Shown piece by piece: positions 37,277 through 48,600 of a stretch of DNA of 64,000 nt. The translations under genes were made by a program, and so were the position numbers. The notes under the pieces are model-generated. The model worked only from the letters and a program-made list of their open reading frames with translations. It did not search any database and was not told where the DNA came from. Source of the stretch: Prunella strophiata (Eukaryota; Chordata; Aves; Passeriformes; Prunellidae); contig JAZBQD010000015.1 of the NCBI GenBank assembly GCA_036583965.1, positions 67,550,830 to 67,614,829 of the forward strand, written 5' to 3'. Each line of letters begins with the position of its first letter. The first letter of the stretch is position 1.

Positions 37277-37520
37277 CCGCAGAGCATTTTTAGTTAAAAT
37301 ATCCCCATCTTTCGTTACCCAAGTTAGATCTTCATTCCCTACGCCAGGATTCCCTGGAAAAGCAGCTCTGGGACTGGTTAGGATCGGACGGCCACCAGAG
37401 GGAGCAGGCAGAGCCTCCACAGTGTAACAAAGTCTCAAGTGCTGGGAGTGAAGTGGGTCGGACATGCGAATGGCTCCTGTGCACTCGCGTGTCACTCGTG
37501 GGGGTGGGCAGTCAGGCTGG
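37277..37520. promoter_or_regulatory. Small GC- and CpG-enriched patch
   Basis: At least ten CpG dinucleotides fall within about 220 bp (37278-37498), including TCGCGTG at 37485-37491, whereas most surrounding kilobases have very few. Such local retention of CpG in a desert can mark an unmethylated regulatory element, a short CpG island, or a young GC-rich insertion. Open frames on both strands here (66 and 75 codons) reflect the lower stop density of GC-rich DNA. No core promoter is obvious. Inference only. Confidence 0.4.
37389..37407 (+). promoter_or_regulatory. CTCF-like binding motif
   Basis: CGGCCACCAGAGGGAGCAG aligns with the well-known 19-base CTCF core (CCASYAGRKGGC-type). The CCACCAGAGGG heart is intact; there is an A in place of the usual C after GGG, and mismatches at both outer edges. 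It sits inside the CpG-enriched patch. CTCF is a zinc-finger protein that anchors chromatin loops, and motif direction would matter for loop orientation. One motif match is suggestive, not proof. Confidence 0.45.
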
Positions 37521-37570
37521 GGTAAGAGCTAAGAGCTCACAATGTGGCACCTGAGATGTTCACAACAAAG

Positions 37571-37572
<2 letters not shown>

Positions 37573-37603
<31 letters not shown>
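37573..37603 (+). repeat. 31-base poly-A run
   Basis: Uninterrupted A run, 50 bp right of the CpG-enriched patch. It could be the tail of a retroposed sequence lying upstream, but there is no poly-A signal close by and no matching target duplication, so I call it a homopolymer. Confidence 0.9.
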
Positions 37604-37605
<2 letters not shown>

Positions 37606-38931
37606 ACATGCAGGAAGACTTGAAGGTCTGCTGCAACTGGCTTTGTGACATCTTTTCCATGTCCACATGTCCATGACAGGCTGTTATAGCTGTGGTTTCT
37701 TTATCACTTCAAGATTAACTCTGCAGCTAGCCTAAAATGGGCAACCCTTTTCATAGCTTCCACCCCTGTCAAGACTTACATAATAGAAACAGAATACATA
37801 CACACATGTACATATATATGCATACAAACACTTATACACTTTATCACCTCTTTATCACCTTGTTATTAACATCTACCTAATTACAGTTGTGTTCATGGTA
37901 GTAACACATCTTTTCAATTTAATATCATTTGGTCCTTCTTGGGCTACGCATAAAAGTGACTCACGGGCACAGCCTTCTGCTGCTTCTGCTACCATCAGTC
38001 TTCCTGCTCCCAGGACACAGATGTGTGTGTGCATACAAATTTGAGCTAAAGCTAGAGTTCTTGAAAGCTTATTTTCTGGCTAAAAGCAATAGGGACTTTT
38101 TCCCTGTTTTTCATAGAGGTTGTCTGTCAGTACTGTGAAAAGGCTGGTGGTGATTCTGACCAGGAGCTGCAAAGGTGTGTTGTTGCAAGGCAGTGCTAAC
38201 ACTAATGTGCTATGTTTGGGAGCAGAGGAGTATATATTTTTGAATAAAAGGCTGCTTAGCTTCCTATGCTAGAAGATAGCTCATCTTCTGCACTGAACAT
38301 TATTTTTTTCGTTTGGCTAAAATTATCCCTATGCTGAGGAGTGACACATATTGAAAGTGTCAGGGATTATATATCTGTAGTTAGAGAACAAGGTTCTCCA
38401 TCAATGATACATTCTGAGGATGCTTAAAGTCTTTTTTGTGTGTGTGCATGAGTTTAAAGTCAACCAAATTAGTGACAATCCTTTCTTTCAGAGCTTTAAC
38501 TGAATCAGCAAAGCTCTATATTCAGAATTAATCTTGTTAAAAGCATCAATTTGATTTAGAATATAGAAGGCAGGTAGCAGGTTTTACTGCTTTCAATATC
38601 TCCCTGAGTAAGGTATTAATCTCTAAACAATGGTAATATTCTTAGGAGACAAAAGTGTGAAAGTTCTGCTTCTTACTGAAGAACTCCTGTCTCTATGCTA
38701 CATGATTTGCTGCTAACAATACAGTTAACAAGAAAAAACATGTTCAATTTCCTGTGAAAGCTTCATCGTAGTTTTTATTAAAAAAAAAAAAAAAAGGCTG
38801 AAAATTTACACCATGGATATTGGAATATTTAGTAAACGTTTCTATCAAGCATTAATAAATTAAGTACAAGGAAAACCAAGTCAATGGTGCTGTCATTGAA
38901 ATGCAACAAAACTTGAAGCATACAGTTGTAT
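37604..38931. other. AT-rich non-coding DNA
   Basis: No gene or transposon recognised. Contains alternating purine-pyrimidine ATAC/TATA stretches near 37795-37840 and an A run near 38779. Confidence 0.5.
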
Positions 38932-39118
38932 TGAGGTTTTGGGGTTGGGAATGGGGGTTGTTGGTTTGGTGGGTTTTTTTGCTTTCATTGTGTTTTGGGT
39001 TGGTGGGGTTTTTTCCTTTGGTTCATTGATGGTCTTTGGGGATTTTGGTTGGTTGTTTTTTGCTCTGTTTTGTTGGGGCTTTATGTGCATGTCTGTGTGT
39101 GTGTGGCTTTTTTTTTAT
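38932..39118 (+). repeat. G/T-rich low-complexity region
   Basis: Nearly 190 bp in which the plus strand is mostly G and T with few A or C, for example GGGGTTGGGAATGGGGG near 38940 and GTTGGTGGGGTTTTTT near 39000. Several G runs of three or more make a G-quadruplex possible, though with long loops. Translation in either direction gives only Gly/Phe/Val-rich or Pro/Lys/Thr-rich low-complexity peptide, so the 65- and 70-codon frames are not genes. Confidence 0.88.
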
Positions 39119-39457
39119 AAGAGTATAAAGGAAATAAAAATAATCTTTTGATAAAATGCTGTCATGGGTTTTTCCTGAAGTTGGGCCACGGAAGTGAGTT
39201 TGAAGCAGATTTTCATTGCAGAGTATAAAAATCTCAAAGATTTTCTATCCAAATTGTATATCTGAAACCCATAGCATGTTTTCACCAGGAAGTGAGGAAG
39301 CTTCCAGAGAGAATTCATGCAGCCTGACCACCCATGACCACTGCAGAAGTAGCTGGAAATTACAAGTGCTCTTGAAAGGTTTTCAAATCAGGTCCCTGAG
39401 ACTCACAGTAGATGATGGGATCAGCTGCCCTATGAAACCTCTTTTTTATTCTCTTGA

Positions 39458-39458
<1 letters not shown>
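39119..39458. other. Non-coding spacer
   Basis: About 340 bp with no recognised element. Lies between the G/T-rich patch and the 31-A run. Confidence 0.5.

Positions 39459-39489
<31 letters not shown>
39459..39489 (+). repeat. 31-base poly-A run
   Basis: Uninterrupted A run, of the same length as the run at 37573-37603. The sequences to the left of the two runs do not resemble one another, so they are not obviously copies of one retroposon. Confidence 0.92.
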
Positions 39490-39490
<1 letters not shown>

Positions 39491-41997
39491 ACTTAGGTGA
39501 TTAGCCTTCAAGGTCTGAAGCAATTTATAGCAGTGAGTTGGATGATTAGTGGGCTTAGACAGGATATACTTACCCCAAAGCTTTGCATGCCTCTAATTTG
39601 AATTGCCAAGCCACTTCCACATCAAAGAGACACAGCTCTGCACATAAATTTCTTTCACTAAATATTCTCTTTGACTCAGTCTATATTCCCACTGTAATCA
39701 AGAACTCATTGTATCAAACTTTCTTGAGGATAAAGGGAAGAATAGAAGAATAAACAGCTATTCAACAAAAACTTTCTATTCTTTCCTACTGTTGTAAATT
39801 TACTGTTATGTTTTAGACTTGACCAAAGATTCTTTCTCTTGCTCTTTCAGTGATTATTTGATCAGACACCTGTTGCCTATCACATTCAGGAATAATAGAT
39901 CATGGGTATGAATAGCAGTATTTTCCTTCACTCTTACATGAAATATTAATATTTTTAAAGTCATATTTCTTCATTACTTTTATTCTAATAGAATTAGACA
40001 GATCATGAGTGGAGATCAATAACAGATCCTCTAAGCCACCCCAAGAGATTCTCCTGACAACTGCTATGAAATTTTCCATAGGATGGTCTTCTAATTTTTA
40101 AACTCAACTTAATCAAGAATACAACAGCTTTATTATGGTAACAATTTTAGCAGGTTATTATCTTACCAATTTTTCACCTCAAGGTTCAAAAACTTATCAA
40201 TTCATCACTGTCTATCTTTTACCTTGTTTGCAGACACAGCAAATTAGATGTTACATCTATGTGCAAAGAGCAAGTACAATGGAAAGGAAGAAGTAAATTC
40301 CAACCTAATTGAATATGGTCTTGTGTTTTGGATATTGCAGTCTTCCATCTTAATATCAGTATCCAGAAACAATGAGAAACTCAGGCAGAAGCTCATGTGC
40401 ACAGATAGAAACTTTCATTCTCAAACAAAACTTTAATTGAGGGTTTCATGCACAAAGCTGCCATCTGCTATTTATGAGAAAAAGAACAAAAATTGTTTAG
40501 CAATAAAGCGACTTAACGTATATTTGCAGATGGAATTTTGTAGTCATTATCATTAAGGTTTTTTGCAATGTGTTAGAAGCTTGAAAAATTCCTGTTACAA
40601 TCTAAAAATTACTTCCCAAAATATGTAAATTATTAGAAGTTTTGAGCTAAAGGCAAAAAGAGCACAGTGACATTTCCTTCCAAAGGTGAGCGGAAAATGG
40701 AAGGAATGGGTTTTGGAAATAATTAATTTATTTTAATTACAATTTTGGCTTTCTGTTCCAAATATAAATATGAAATTTGTACTATATTCAGGATGAAAAT
40801 ATATCTCATGAATACCAGTAAAAACTTCTGTCCCTGACTTGAATGGCATGAACAGTTTTTCTTGCTTTTCTGGCAATTATATAATGCTGTAGAATAGTTG
40901 TCTGGGAATGTGGTTCAAATCATACTGAAATGTCCTTCACCTACAGCCTTCCTTCTTATCAGTTCTTCACTGTGTGAATGGAAGATCAAAGCTATATGTG
41001 CACTTCCTCCCACCATCTTTTTAATACAGAAAAGCAAAATATAAGGGCACAAATTCTGGTTGGGTTATCTAACCTGGAAAGGAAAAAAGAAGAGGGAAAT
41101 GGGGGCTGAAAACAATTCCATACTTGTCTATGTATCACTTTTCCATCAAAGATTCAGTTCTTTCTAGATATTTTTTTAAAAAACCCAACAAAAATTTAGA
41201 CCTGTCACATCTGGAATCTCTCGACCTCCCATCTAATTCCAGAAATGTCATATTATTAAATTAAAGCCAGAGCATACACTGATAAAAATTCAAAACACAA
41301 AGAGCAATTTTCAAGGCAATCCATCTTCCAAGACTTCTCAGAGATTTTATGCTGGCATTTCCTCTGACAGTATCATATCACTCATGAAATCTCTCCAGGC
41401 AGAAAAGGTTCTTCAATTGGCTATATTTATTTAGTACAAACACTGCACAATTTTTCTATTTTTACATGAGAAATAGACTGTGACAGAGAATCCTTACTGT
41501 TGAAAATTACAATTAAAACAAGAAACCAGAAAAATAAAAAACTTGCCATGTGAACCCCAAGTATGAACAATAATTTCAAAATTAGCAGCAACTTAAAAAA
41601 TAGCAACTTTTTCTTTCTACATTTTTTGTCTACTTCAATGAAAGCACATTCTGCTTTTTTTCCACTACTTTCATAAGTTTTTTATCACCTACTTCTTATT
41701 TCCTAAGGGAAAGTGTGTTTTTAAGTCCAAGATAATCTTATCAACTTCAGTTTGTAGTATTGTTTGGTATGAAAACCTTATCTTTGATATAATCAGTCCT
41801 AAACAATACTATTTAGGGAAAAATAGAATGCAAAAATAAGAAAAGAAAAAAAAATTCAATAGAAATTAAAATTAGCATAACATCCATGTATCATCACATT
41901 TGAACTTATGAAAAAGTATATTTTCATTGAAGTGTGAACTTCGTATTTCTCCAGGATTAGGTTTGGCTAAGATGCAGTAAATTGTCTTGACATTCTC
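39490..41997. other. AT-rich non-coding DNA
   Basis: About 2.5 kb without a recognisable gene, RNA or transposon. Open frames do not exceed about 62 codons. Confidence 0.5.
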
Positions 41998-42255
41998 CAA
42001 GGGGTCCATGTCCTTATTCAGGGGACCCCAGAGCTGGTTTTAGTGTTCCAGGTGGGGTCTCACCAGAATAGAGCATGAGGGGAGGAATCCCCTTCCTCAC
42101 CCTGTTGGCCACGCTGCTCTGGATGAAGCCCAGGATGAGGTTGGCTTTCTGGGCTACAAGCACACATTGCTGAGTCGTGTTCTCATTAACAAACACCCTT
42201 GAGTCTTCCTGCTAAAAGCTGTTCTTAATCCATTTCCCTGCCCATTCTGTATTTG
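41998..42255 (-). mobile_element. CR1 LINE fragment lacking its 3' end
   Basis: Read on the minus strand this matches the end of CR1 ORF2. Plus-strand landmarks are GGACCCCAGAGCTGG, TCCAGGTGGGGTCTCACCAG, CTGTTGGCCACGCTGCTCT, AGGTTGGCTTTCTGGGCT, ACACATTGCTGAGTC and a CCCATTCTGTATTTGTG end. It stops at the equivalent of the 'ctccatg' position, so the last several hundred bases and the ATTCTGTGA tail of a CR1 are missing. Because CR1 copies are normally truncated at the 5' end and keep the 3' end, this one has lost its tail by later deletion or rearrangement. At its other side it abuts the GC-rich repeat at 42256. Confidence 0.87.
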
Positions 42256-42974
42256 TGTTTTCCCTTCCCTCCTCCCCTATAGCAGCTCATAGGGATGGGG
42301 AATGGGGCTGTAGTCAATTCATCACCCCTTGTCTCTGCCTCTCCTTTCTCCTCAGGGGAGGACACCTCACACTTTTCCCCTGCTCCAGCTTGGGGTCCCT
42401 CCCACAGGAGACAGTCCTCCACAAACTTCTCCCACAGGAATACTCCCCGTGGGCTGCAGTTCTTCATGAACTGCTCCAGCATGGGTCTCTTCCATGGGTT
42501 TCAATCCCTCAGAAACAAACTGCTCCAGAGATGGACCCCCAATGGGGTCAAAGGTCCTGCCAGCAAACCTGGTCTAGTGTGTGCTCCCTACATGGGAGCC
42601 ACTGGTCCTGCCAGGAGCCTGTTCCAGTGTGGACTTCCTAAGGGGTCATAGCCTCCTTTGGGCAATCAGCTTCTTGGTGTGGAGTCCTCCAGGGTCTGCA
42701 GGGGAATTTCTGCTCTGGCACCTGGATCATCTCCTTCCCATGCTTCTTCACTGACTTTGGTGTCTGCAGGGCTGTTTCTCTCACAAATTCTCATGCCTCT
42801 CTCCAGCTGCAGTTGCACAGGTCCCTTCCCCCATCTTAAATATGCTATCCCATCCATCTGGAAGCTGCCTAGTATTGGCTCTGTCAGACATGGGGGGAGC
42901 TTCTGGAAACTTCTCGCAGAAGCCAACCCTGTATCTCCCCCACTACCAAAACCTTGCCACACAAATTCAGTACA
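42256..42974 (-). mobile_element. GC-rich LTR-type interspersed repeat (avian)
   Basis: About 720 bp of clearly higher GC than its surroundings. I recognise it from memory as a repeat common in passerine genomes and probably of endogenous-retroviral LTR origin. Landmarks are AGGGATGGGGAATGGGGCTG, AATTCATCACCCCTTGTCTC, GGTCCCTCCCACAGGAGACA, repeated CTGCTCCAG/GGGTC modules, CTCTGTCAGACATGGGGGGA and CCAAAACCTTGCCACAC. On the minus strand it would start TGTACTG and have a TATA-like ATATTTAAG near 42835-42843, which is why the minus strand is chosen. A poly-A signal was not found. Five open frames on both strands (85-128 codons) overlap here; they mirror the low stop density of a GC-rich repeat and are not host genes. 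LTR class and ends are uncertain. Confidence 0.6.
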
Positions 42975-45494
42975 TCTCTTCACATTACCAAAGTAGAAAA
43001 AAAAAATTTGAATATAAAATGAAAATCATGTCAACAATTTCTTTATATACACATATATGCTTCGTTACACTTTCTGCTAAAATGTGCTGTTTGTATTTCT
43101 TCTAAGCTGCTAAGCAAACTTGACATTGCACTGCAGAGGTGTTTACATTTTCTTTGTAGACTAAAAAGTATAAGTGACTATAAGAACAAGACTTACACAG
43201 TGGGAAAAGGCATTCTAATAATTCTACCACTGAAAAAACATTGTGTGGGGTTAAAGGGAATTGGAAAGAGATTGCAGAAGAAATTACAGTCATCTGAGTG
43301 CCAAATATTCAAAGCATATTTGAGCAGCAAAGGGATAAGGTTGCAAATGATAGGTCACAAAAATCTGTGTGTGTATAACACTAAGAGAGGAGCTATTTTT
43401 TTCTAGGGAAAGAATGAGATTATTTGTATTTCTAAACAACCATGAAAGCAAATTAATTTCTCTAGCCTTGGGCAATTAAACTGAGGTGAGGACCTGAGGT
43501 GTCTCAGGTCCCTCACACCAGAAGTGAAAAGGTCCTCAAGAAAACAGATTACTTTTCCAGACTACTTAGAGTCAGAAATTAATTTGAGTCACACTGCTCA
43601 ACAGAAAAAATGGTGTTTCCTGACCCAGATAGCTTACTGCCTACAGGTTTTCCTAAAATGATAGCCAGTAGAAAACACGAGTGCCAGGGCACCATGATTC
43701 TTATATGAGAGAGTTAGGCATAGCCCCAAAACAGAAACCTTTAAGTTAACTATTTCTATTAATTGATGTGTATACAGTGTGCTCTTTGTTACAGAATTTT
43801 CTCATCAACAGTGCAATAACAGCATGTGCTACTGAGTTCACATCAGGTAATAGATGCAAAAATAAGTAAAAGTCCTATCATAAACATTATGTCTTACAAA
43901 AAAAAAAAAACTACTTGGTAAGTGAGGAAGTGCAGAGGTTGTTTTCAGGGTCTTCATGGCAGTAATACACACGATGCAGGCAACTGCATTTTGAAAAAAA
44001 GTAGAATCACAGAGGATGCTTAGCTGAAGCCTGGAAAACACACATTTCTGCACTGCAGTAAAAATTGTATGCTGACTCAACCAGCAAAAAAAATTTTTCT
44101 GCCTATCTTCTGGCAGTATGGTTAAGACAATGCTGATTCTTATTTTGACTGATCTGTAGCATGACAAACTTTCAAGCATGGCAGAAGCCTTGCAGCAAAT
44201 CTGCCTCTGACAGAGACATGCAAAAGTGGGATGTTGCAAGTGGCACACATAAAACAGTGGCATGCACACACAGGGTGGCAGCCTCCATTGGTTTGGCTTT
44301 CTGGCTTGCAAATGCAACAAAATATAAATTACTCTTTAATATGCATTATTGCTGAGCTCCACATCTAAACATATTTGGAAAACAATTTCCCAGGAAAACC
44401 TTATCAAATTTTACCATAATGGCAAGAAAATAATTTTTAGATTTGTAAGTTTCTCTTATTAGTTGAAGAGCAATTTCATTCCTGATTGAACATCAATAGA
44501 TATTTGTGCTATTTTAACATAATTAGAGTTATATTAAACTTTGATCTGTTCTCCATTATTTACTTTCTTAATTGTACTTGTCAGCCAAGCTGGAGACAAC
44601 TGCAATCAAACAAAGTTAACAAAAAGAACTATTTAAAAATTATTTCCAAGCTGTTTGCCACCAGTGTTCTCCTGCACTGATATGTCACTTCTTAGTTAGT
44701 TTATTAACCAGCAAACACAGAAATAAAATTTGCATCTTTTTGTGTCTTTTCTAAGACTTAGTATTTAGCAGAATTTCAGACAATTATTATAATTTGAACC
44801 TGGAGGAAAGTTTTTGGGATTCTTTTTAGTACTTAGCACTATATTTTAAATTATATTCTTTGGCACTCAATTGCAACTAATGGTACACTGAGACAAAATT
44901 TTAAGCTATATTTAAAAAAGTTTCTGGGCTCTTAAATCAAGGAGATGCCTCTGAAAACATTAGTGACATATTTGACATATTTCCCCAATTATGAAATATT
45001 AAATTATTTCTCTCAAAACAGCCAGAAGGAGTTCTAGATCTCCACTCACATAAACTCAAAATCACATACAATTTCATGTGCAACTTTGATTTTGTTGCTT
45101 TAATGTATTTGGTATTTCATATATATAGCATTAAAAATATTTTCTTATATTACTTTAATAAATCATAATTGCCAAAAAAAAAAAACCAAAAACCTATCTG
45201 CATCCAAAAAAGGCTTAATGCCTGTTTTACTTGCTTAAGGGGTGTGCACACCTTAAAAAAAACAGGTTTTACATCAAATGAGTATATATTTGTAACATCT
45301 ATGTGTAGATTTCTCCCTTTATTCTGGCACACATATTTGGCAGTTCTATAACCACAAAAAATTGGTCCTACTCATCATATACATGTATGCCAGTTTAAAA
45401 ACACATGAACATACTCAATTTCACTAACAGGAAAAATAGTCTACACATAATTGTAGCATTGAGAAAAGCCTGACCAATAAACCTTTCTTATTTG
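42975..45494. other. AT-rich non-coding DNA; longest non-repeat open frame at 43838-44320
   Basis: No gene is supported. The minus-strand frame 43838-44320 (160 codons) is the longest outside the GGAA array. Its product would be Cys/Phe/Leu-rich, with a Phe run coming from an A-run at about 43897-43910, and no domain, signal peptide or catalytic motif is apparent. By a rough estimate, one frame of this size is expected by chance in 64 kb at this base composition. Confidence 0.5.
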
Positions 45495-45660
45495 CAACAA
45501 ACAAACAAACAAACAAACAAACAAAAAAAACCTCAACAACAAACAACAACAACAAAAAAATACAACAAAAAACCCCCCAAAAAAACCAGCCCCCCCCAAA
45601 AAAAAAATAAAATATAAAGAACCACACCAGAACCAAAGCAAACAAACAAAAATTCAGAAG
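45495..45660 (+). repeat. (CAAA)n and A/C-rich low-complexity patch
   Basis: Begins with about seven CAAA units, continues with CAACAA units and C runs embedded in A runs (for example AACCCCCC and GCCCCCCCAAAA), and ends in CAAACAAACAAAAA near 45650. It is the complement-type counterpart of the G/T-rich patches at 38.9, 57.96 and 63.9 kb. The Phe/Val/Cys-rich minus-strand frames across it (66-90 codons) are low-complexity artefacts. Confidence 0.9.
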
Positions 45661-48600
45661 ACTTAGAATCAAATTCTTAATTTCTATCCAGAACACAATT
45701 ATTTGCTTCTTGCCTTAAGTGATCACAGTCTCATGAAGAGCTACTCTGTTGTGTTGATCTTCAATGAACAATCTTGGGTTGTTCCAGAGTATGTAAATTT
45801 GGTTTCAACAGAAAAAGAAAGATCAAATAGATACATATGACAAAAATATCTGGACAGTTGCAGAACATGTGAACATCAACAACATGTTTCTGAGATACTA
45901 TTTTCTGCAGTTTATCAGTACTTATCCTAAATTATTGAGAAACCATTAAATGACAAAAAAATCAAAAGAATCATGATGTTATCCATTTCAAAATGTCAAA
46001 GCATAACACTGGAAATTTGGTTCTGTTTTTGGTGGTTTTTTTCTTTCAACTTTTTACACCACTGAGAAGTAACTTCATATTTCAGGGTTCTCAGGATACG
46101 AAGAGATAAAGTATTCTAATTTAATTGCAGCATTTCTATCAAAACAGAACAATCTTGTTTGTTTTTTGTGTGGTTTTTTTTTTTTTTTTTTTGGCTACAC
46201 AGGCATTCTTAGTTCTTTGGGTGCTTTTAGATACAAACCTGTATCTACAGAAGTCCTGACCTTTGCATATTCAAAACTCCTATTAATACTATCAAAGGGC
46301 AGGAGTTTGTAAGGAAAGCAGAACTGAGTCTTTTAGAACAGTGTATTTGTATTTTTTTCTTCTCTACCATTTTTGTCTTCTTCTCATATAAACAGACCTT
46401 TTACTGAAGCTTCTCCACTTGTCATCTTCAAAAATATCAATTTCCTTATAAAAGAAAAGAAAACAAAACTTGTTCTACATCAAAACTGACACAGAATAGA
46501 TGTTGCACTACTGGTCCAGTAAGCACAAGCTGTGAAGGTCACTGAGAGACAACTAAAATGCAATTCCCTGGCTTAAAAAGTTTGAGAAACCTATTTCTGC
46601 CATGCCAGGCCATTAGAACCCTGCAAGTGCTTTCTGGTTCATCTGAGAGGCCCCATTGCCTGTATGGTTCAAAATGACCAGGTTTACTCCCCAGGCTAAT
46701 TTAACCCAAAAGCCAAGGCACGCTAAGAGAAGGGCCTGACTGTCCACTCTCTGGGCTGCCCTGCCTGTACATTGTTCAGTGTGCAACCAAGCATTTCCTT
46801 GGTCCACCTTTACTGCTGGGTGAGAGGCATTAGCAGGGGCAGTGCAGGAGCTGTGGAATGAGATTCCCAATTGGGACTGGTTCCTCATTAAGGGTTCTGG
46901 AGAAGGGGCCCCTTTTCCCCACTGATGCTGCAGGAATACAGTGAGAAAGTAGGGAAACCTGCAACCCCCTCTTCTCTATGGCAGCAAAAAGCTAACCCTG
47001 CTCTTTAAAAAAACATTTGAATGCCTTGCCAGGACCCTCACTGCTCACTGCAGGCTGTGTGCAAGGGATGGGAGACAGCTTGAACACTTCTCCAGTATCC
47101 ACACATTTGAGTTCCACATTCCTGGTGCTTACCCATGCCCCTAAAAAAATAATGTTTTTTAAAGTCCAGACATTTCTTGCCAGTCTTCTTCCAAATTCTT
47201 ACTTGGCTTTTATTTTTGTTTTCATAAATGTTAGTAAGTCATGCATGACTGCTCCAGTGACCAGGCTAATGCGTAAGGCTGGCATTTCAAGTTAATGTCA
47301 AAATATTAGAAGTGGTTTGCAGTTAGCTGTCTTCAGGGACTGATAAAGTTGCACAGCTTTTTCAGAGCATGTGACACGCTCCTCACATTATAAGCCACTA
47401 GCAATATTATCAAAAATCTCCTACAGCATAAATGAATAGCTGCATACATGATGTAACTGCCACAAGTTGGTTGTGTTTCCTTGTCCTCAGTTTCTGACTA
47501 CAACATGTAATAATAATCTTCCTAGAGAAAATTACTCAAACAAACCACAACTACGTGCAATATTTCCACTACTCCTGTTTTGCAAGGTAGTGTTCTGATA
47601 CAGTGACTGCCTTTTGTGCTCTCTCTCAGAACAAATCAGAGCTTAATAATAGAGCAAGCATAGAGATGTAGAGTGCATTAAAGTCACCTCCACTTTTCCT
47701 AACAAACACATTGCCATCTGTCATCCCCATAACAGTGCGTGAAGGCAAAAAAAAATCAGCTTGAAGAAATGATCTAGAAAGAACCAGTCACTGCACATGC
47801 ATTGATTACTACAAATGTGTTGCTGTAAGGGCAAACCTGTTTGGGAGTCTGAACTCTTACAATCTCTCGCAAAAGATACAGAGAGGAAAATGGGAAACCA
47901 GGGAAAAACATAATTATAGTATCTTCCTGTCAAATGGTTGGAGGGATAAAATGTCATTTTCCTGCATAATAAATAAATTAGAATTTCAATATTTAAGTCC
48001 TTGTCAAAGAGAAGATCTATCACAGAATAACCATTAATTTCTATGCTGCCTCTAGGGTAATTTTTCTCCATTGAGGGCATTTTACTGTTAAATGCTAATA
48101 GGAATTAAATAAATGCTTATGAAGTTTAAGATATCTAATCAAGAAAACCCAGAAAAGATTAAAATTACTTCCCTCCCCCCCGCTACTTACAACAGACACT
48201 GGTTGTGATATCCAGATGTGAAGCATCTAATGAACATAATGGCATCTATTTTAGGAACTGCTGTAGTGTCAATATGACTTTGCAGATCACGACACATTAG
48301 AAAAAAATTAAAGACAAGGAAATTGTGGTGTCCCTGTCAGTTGACTTCATCAGTTGCACTTTGTATTTTATCCTTGAAACCTGTCAGACTCTCAGTAAAC
48401 AAGAGTACTTCAGTGCCATCTATATTCACCAGAAGATCTTAATAGCTGCTGAGGTAACCTTGACTGTCAGTCTTGAATAGCAACCAGTAGTGACCACATT
48501 TAGGGCTCTGGCCACATCACTTTTATCTGGACAGTCTTTGCTTTTCCTTTCTTCACACTTGCATTTTTATGCATCAACACATCTCTTCCTTCTTTATTGG

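Noticed and set aside
42225..42996. Cluster of 85-128-codon frames on both strands
   Set aside because: They lie in a GC-rich interspersed repeat with low stop density. Frames overlap on both strands and match no host protein that I know.
45424..45696. Frame encoding a Phe/Val/Cys-rich 'membrane' peptide
   Set aside because: It is a direct translation of the (CAAA)n and A/C-rich low-complexity patch.
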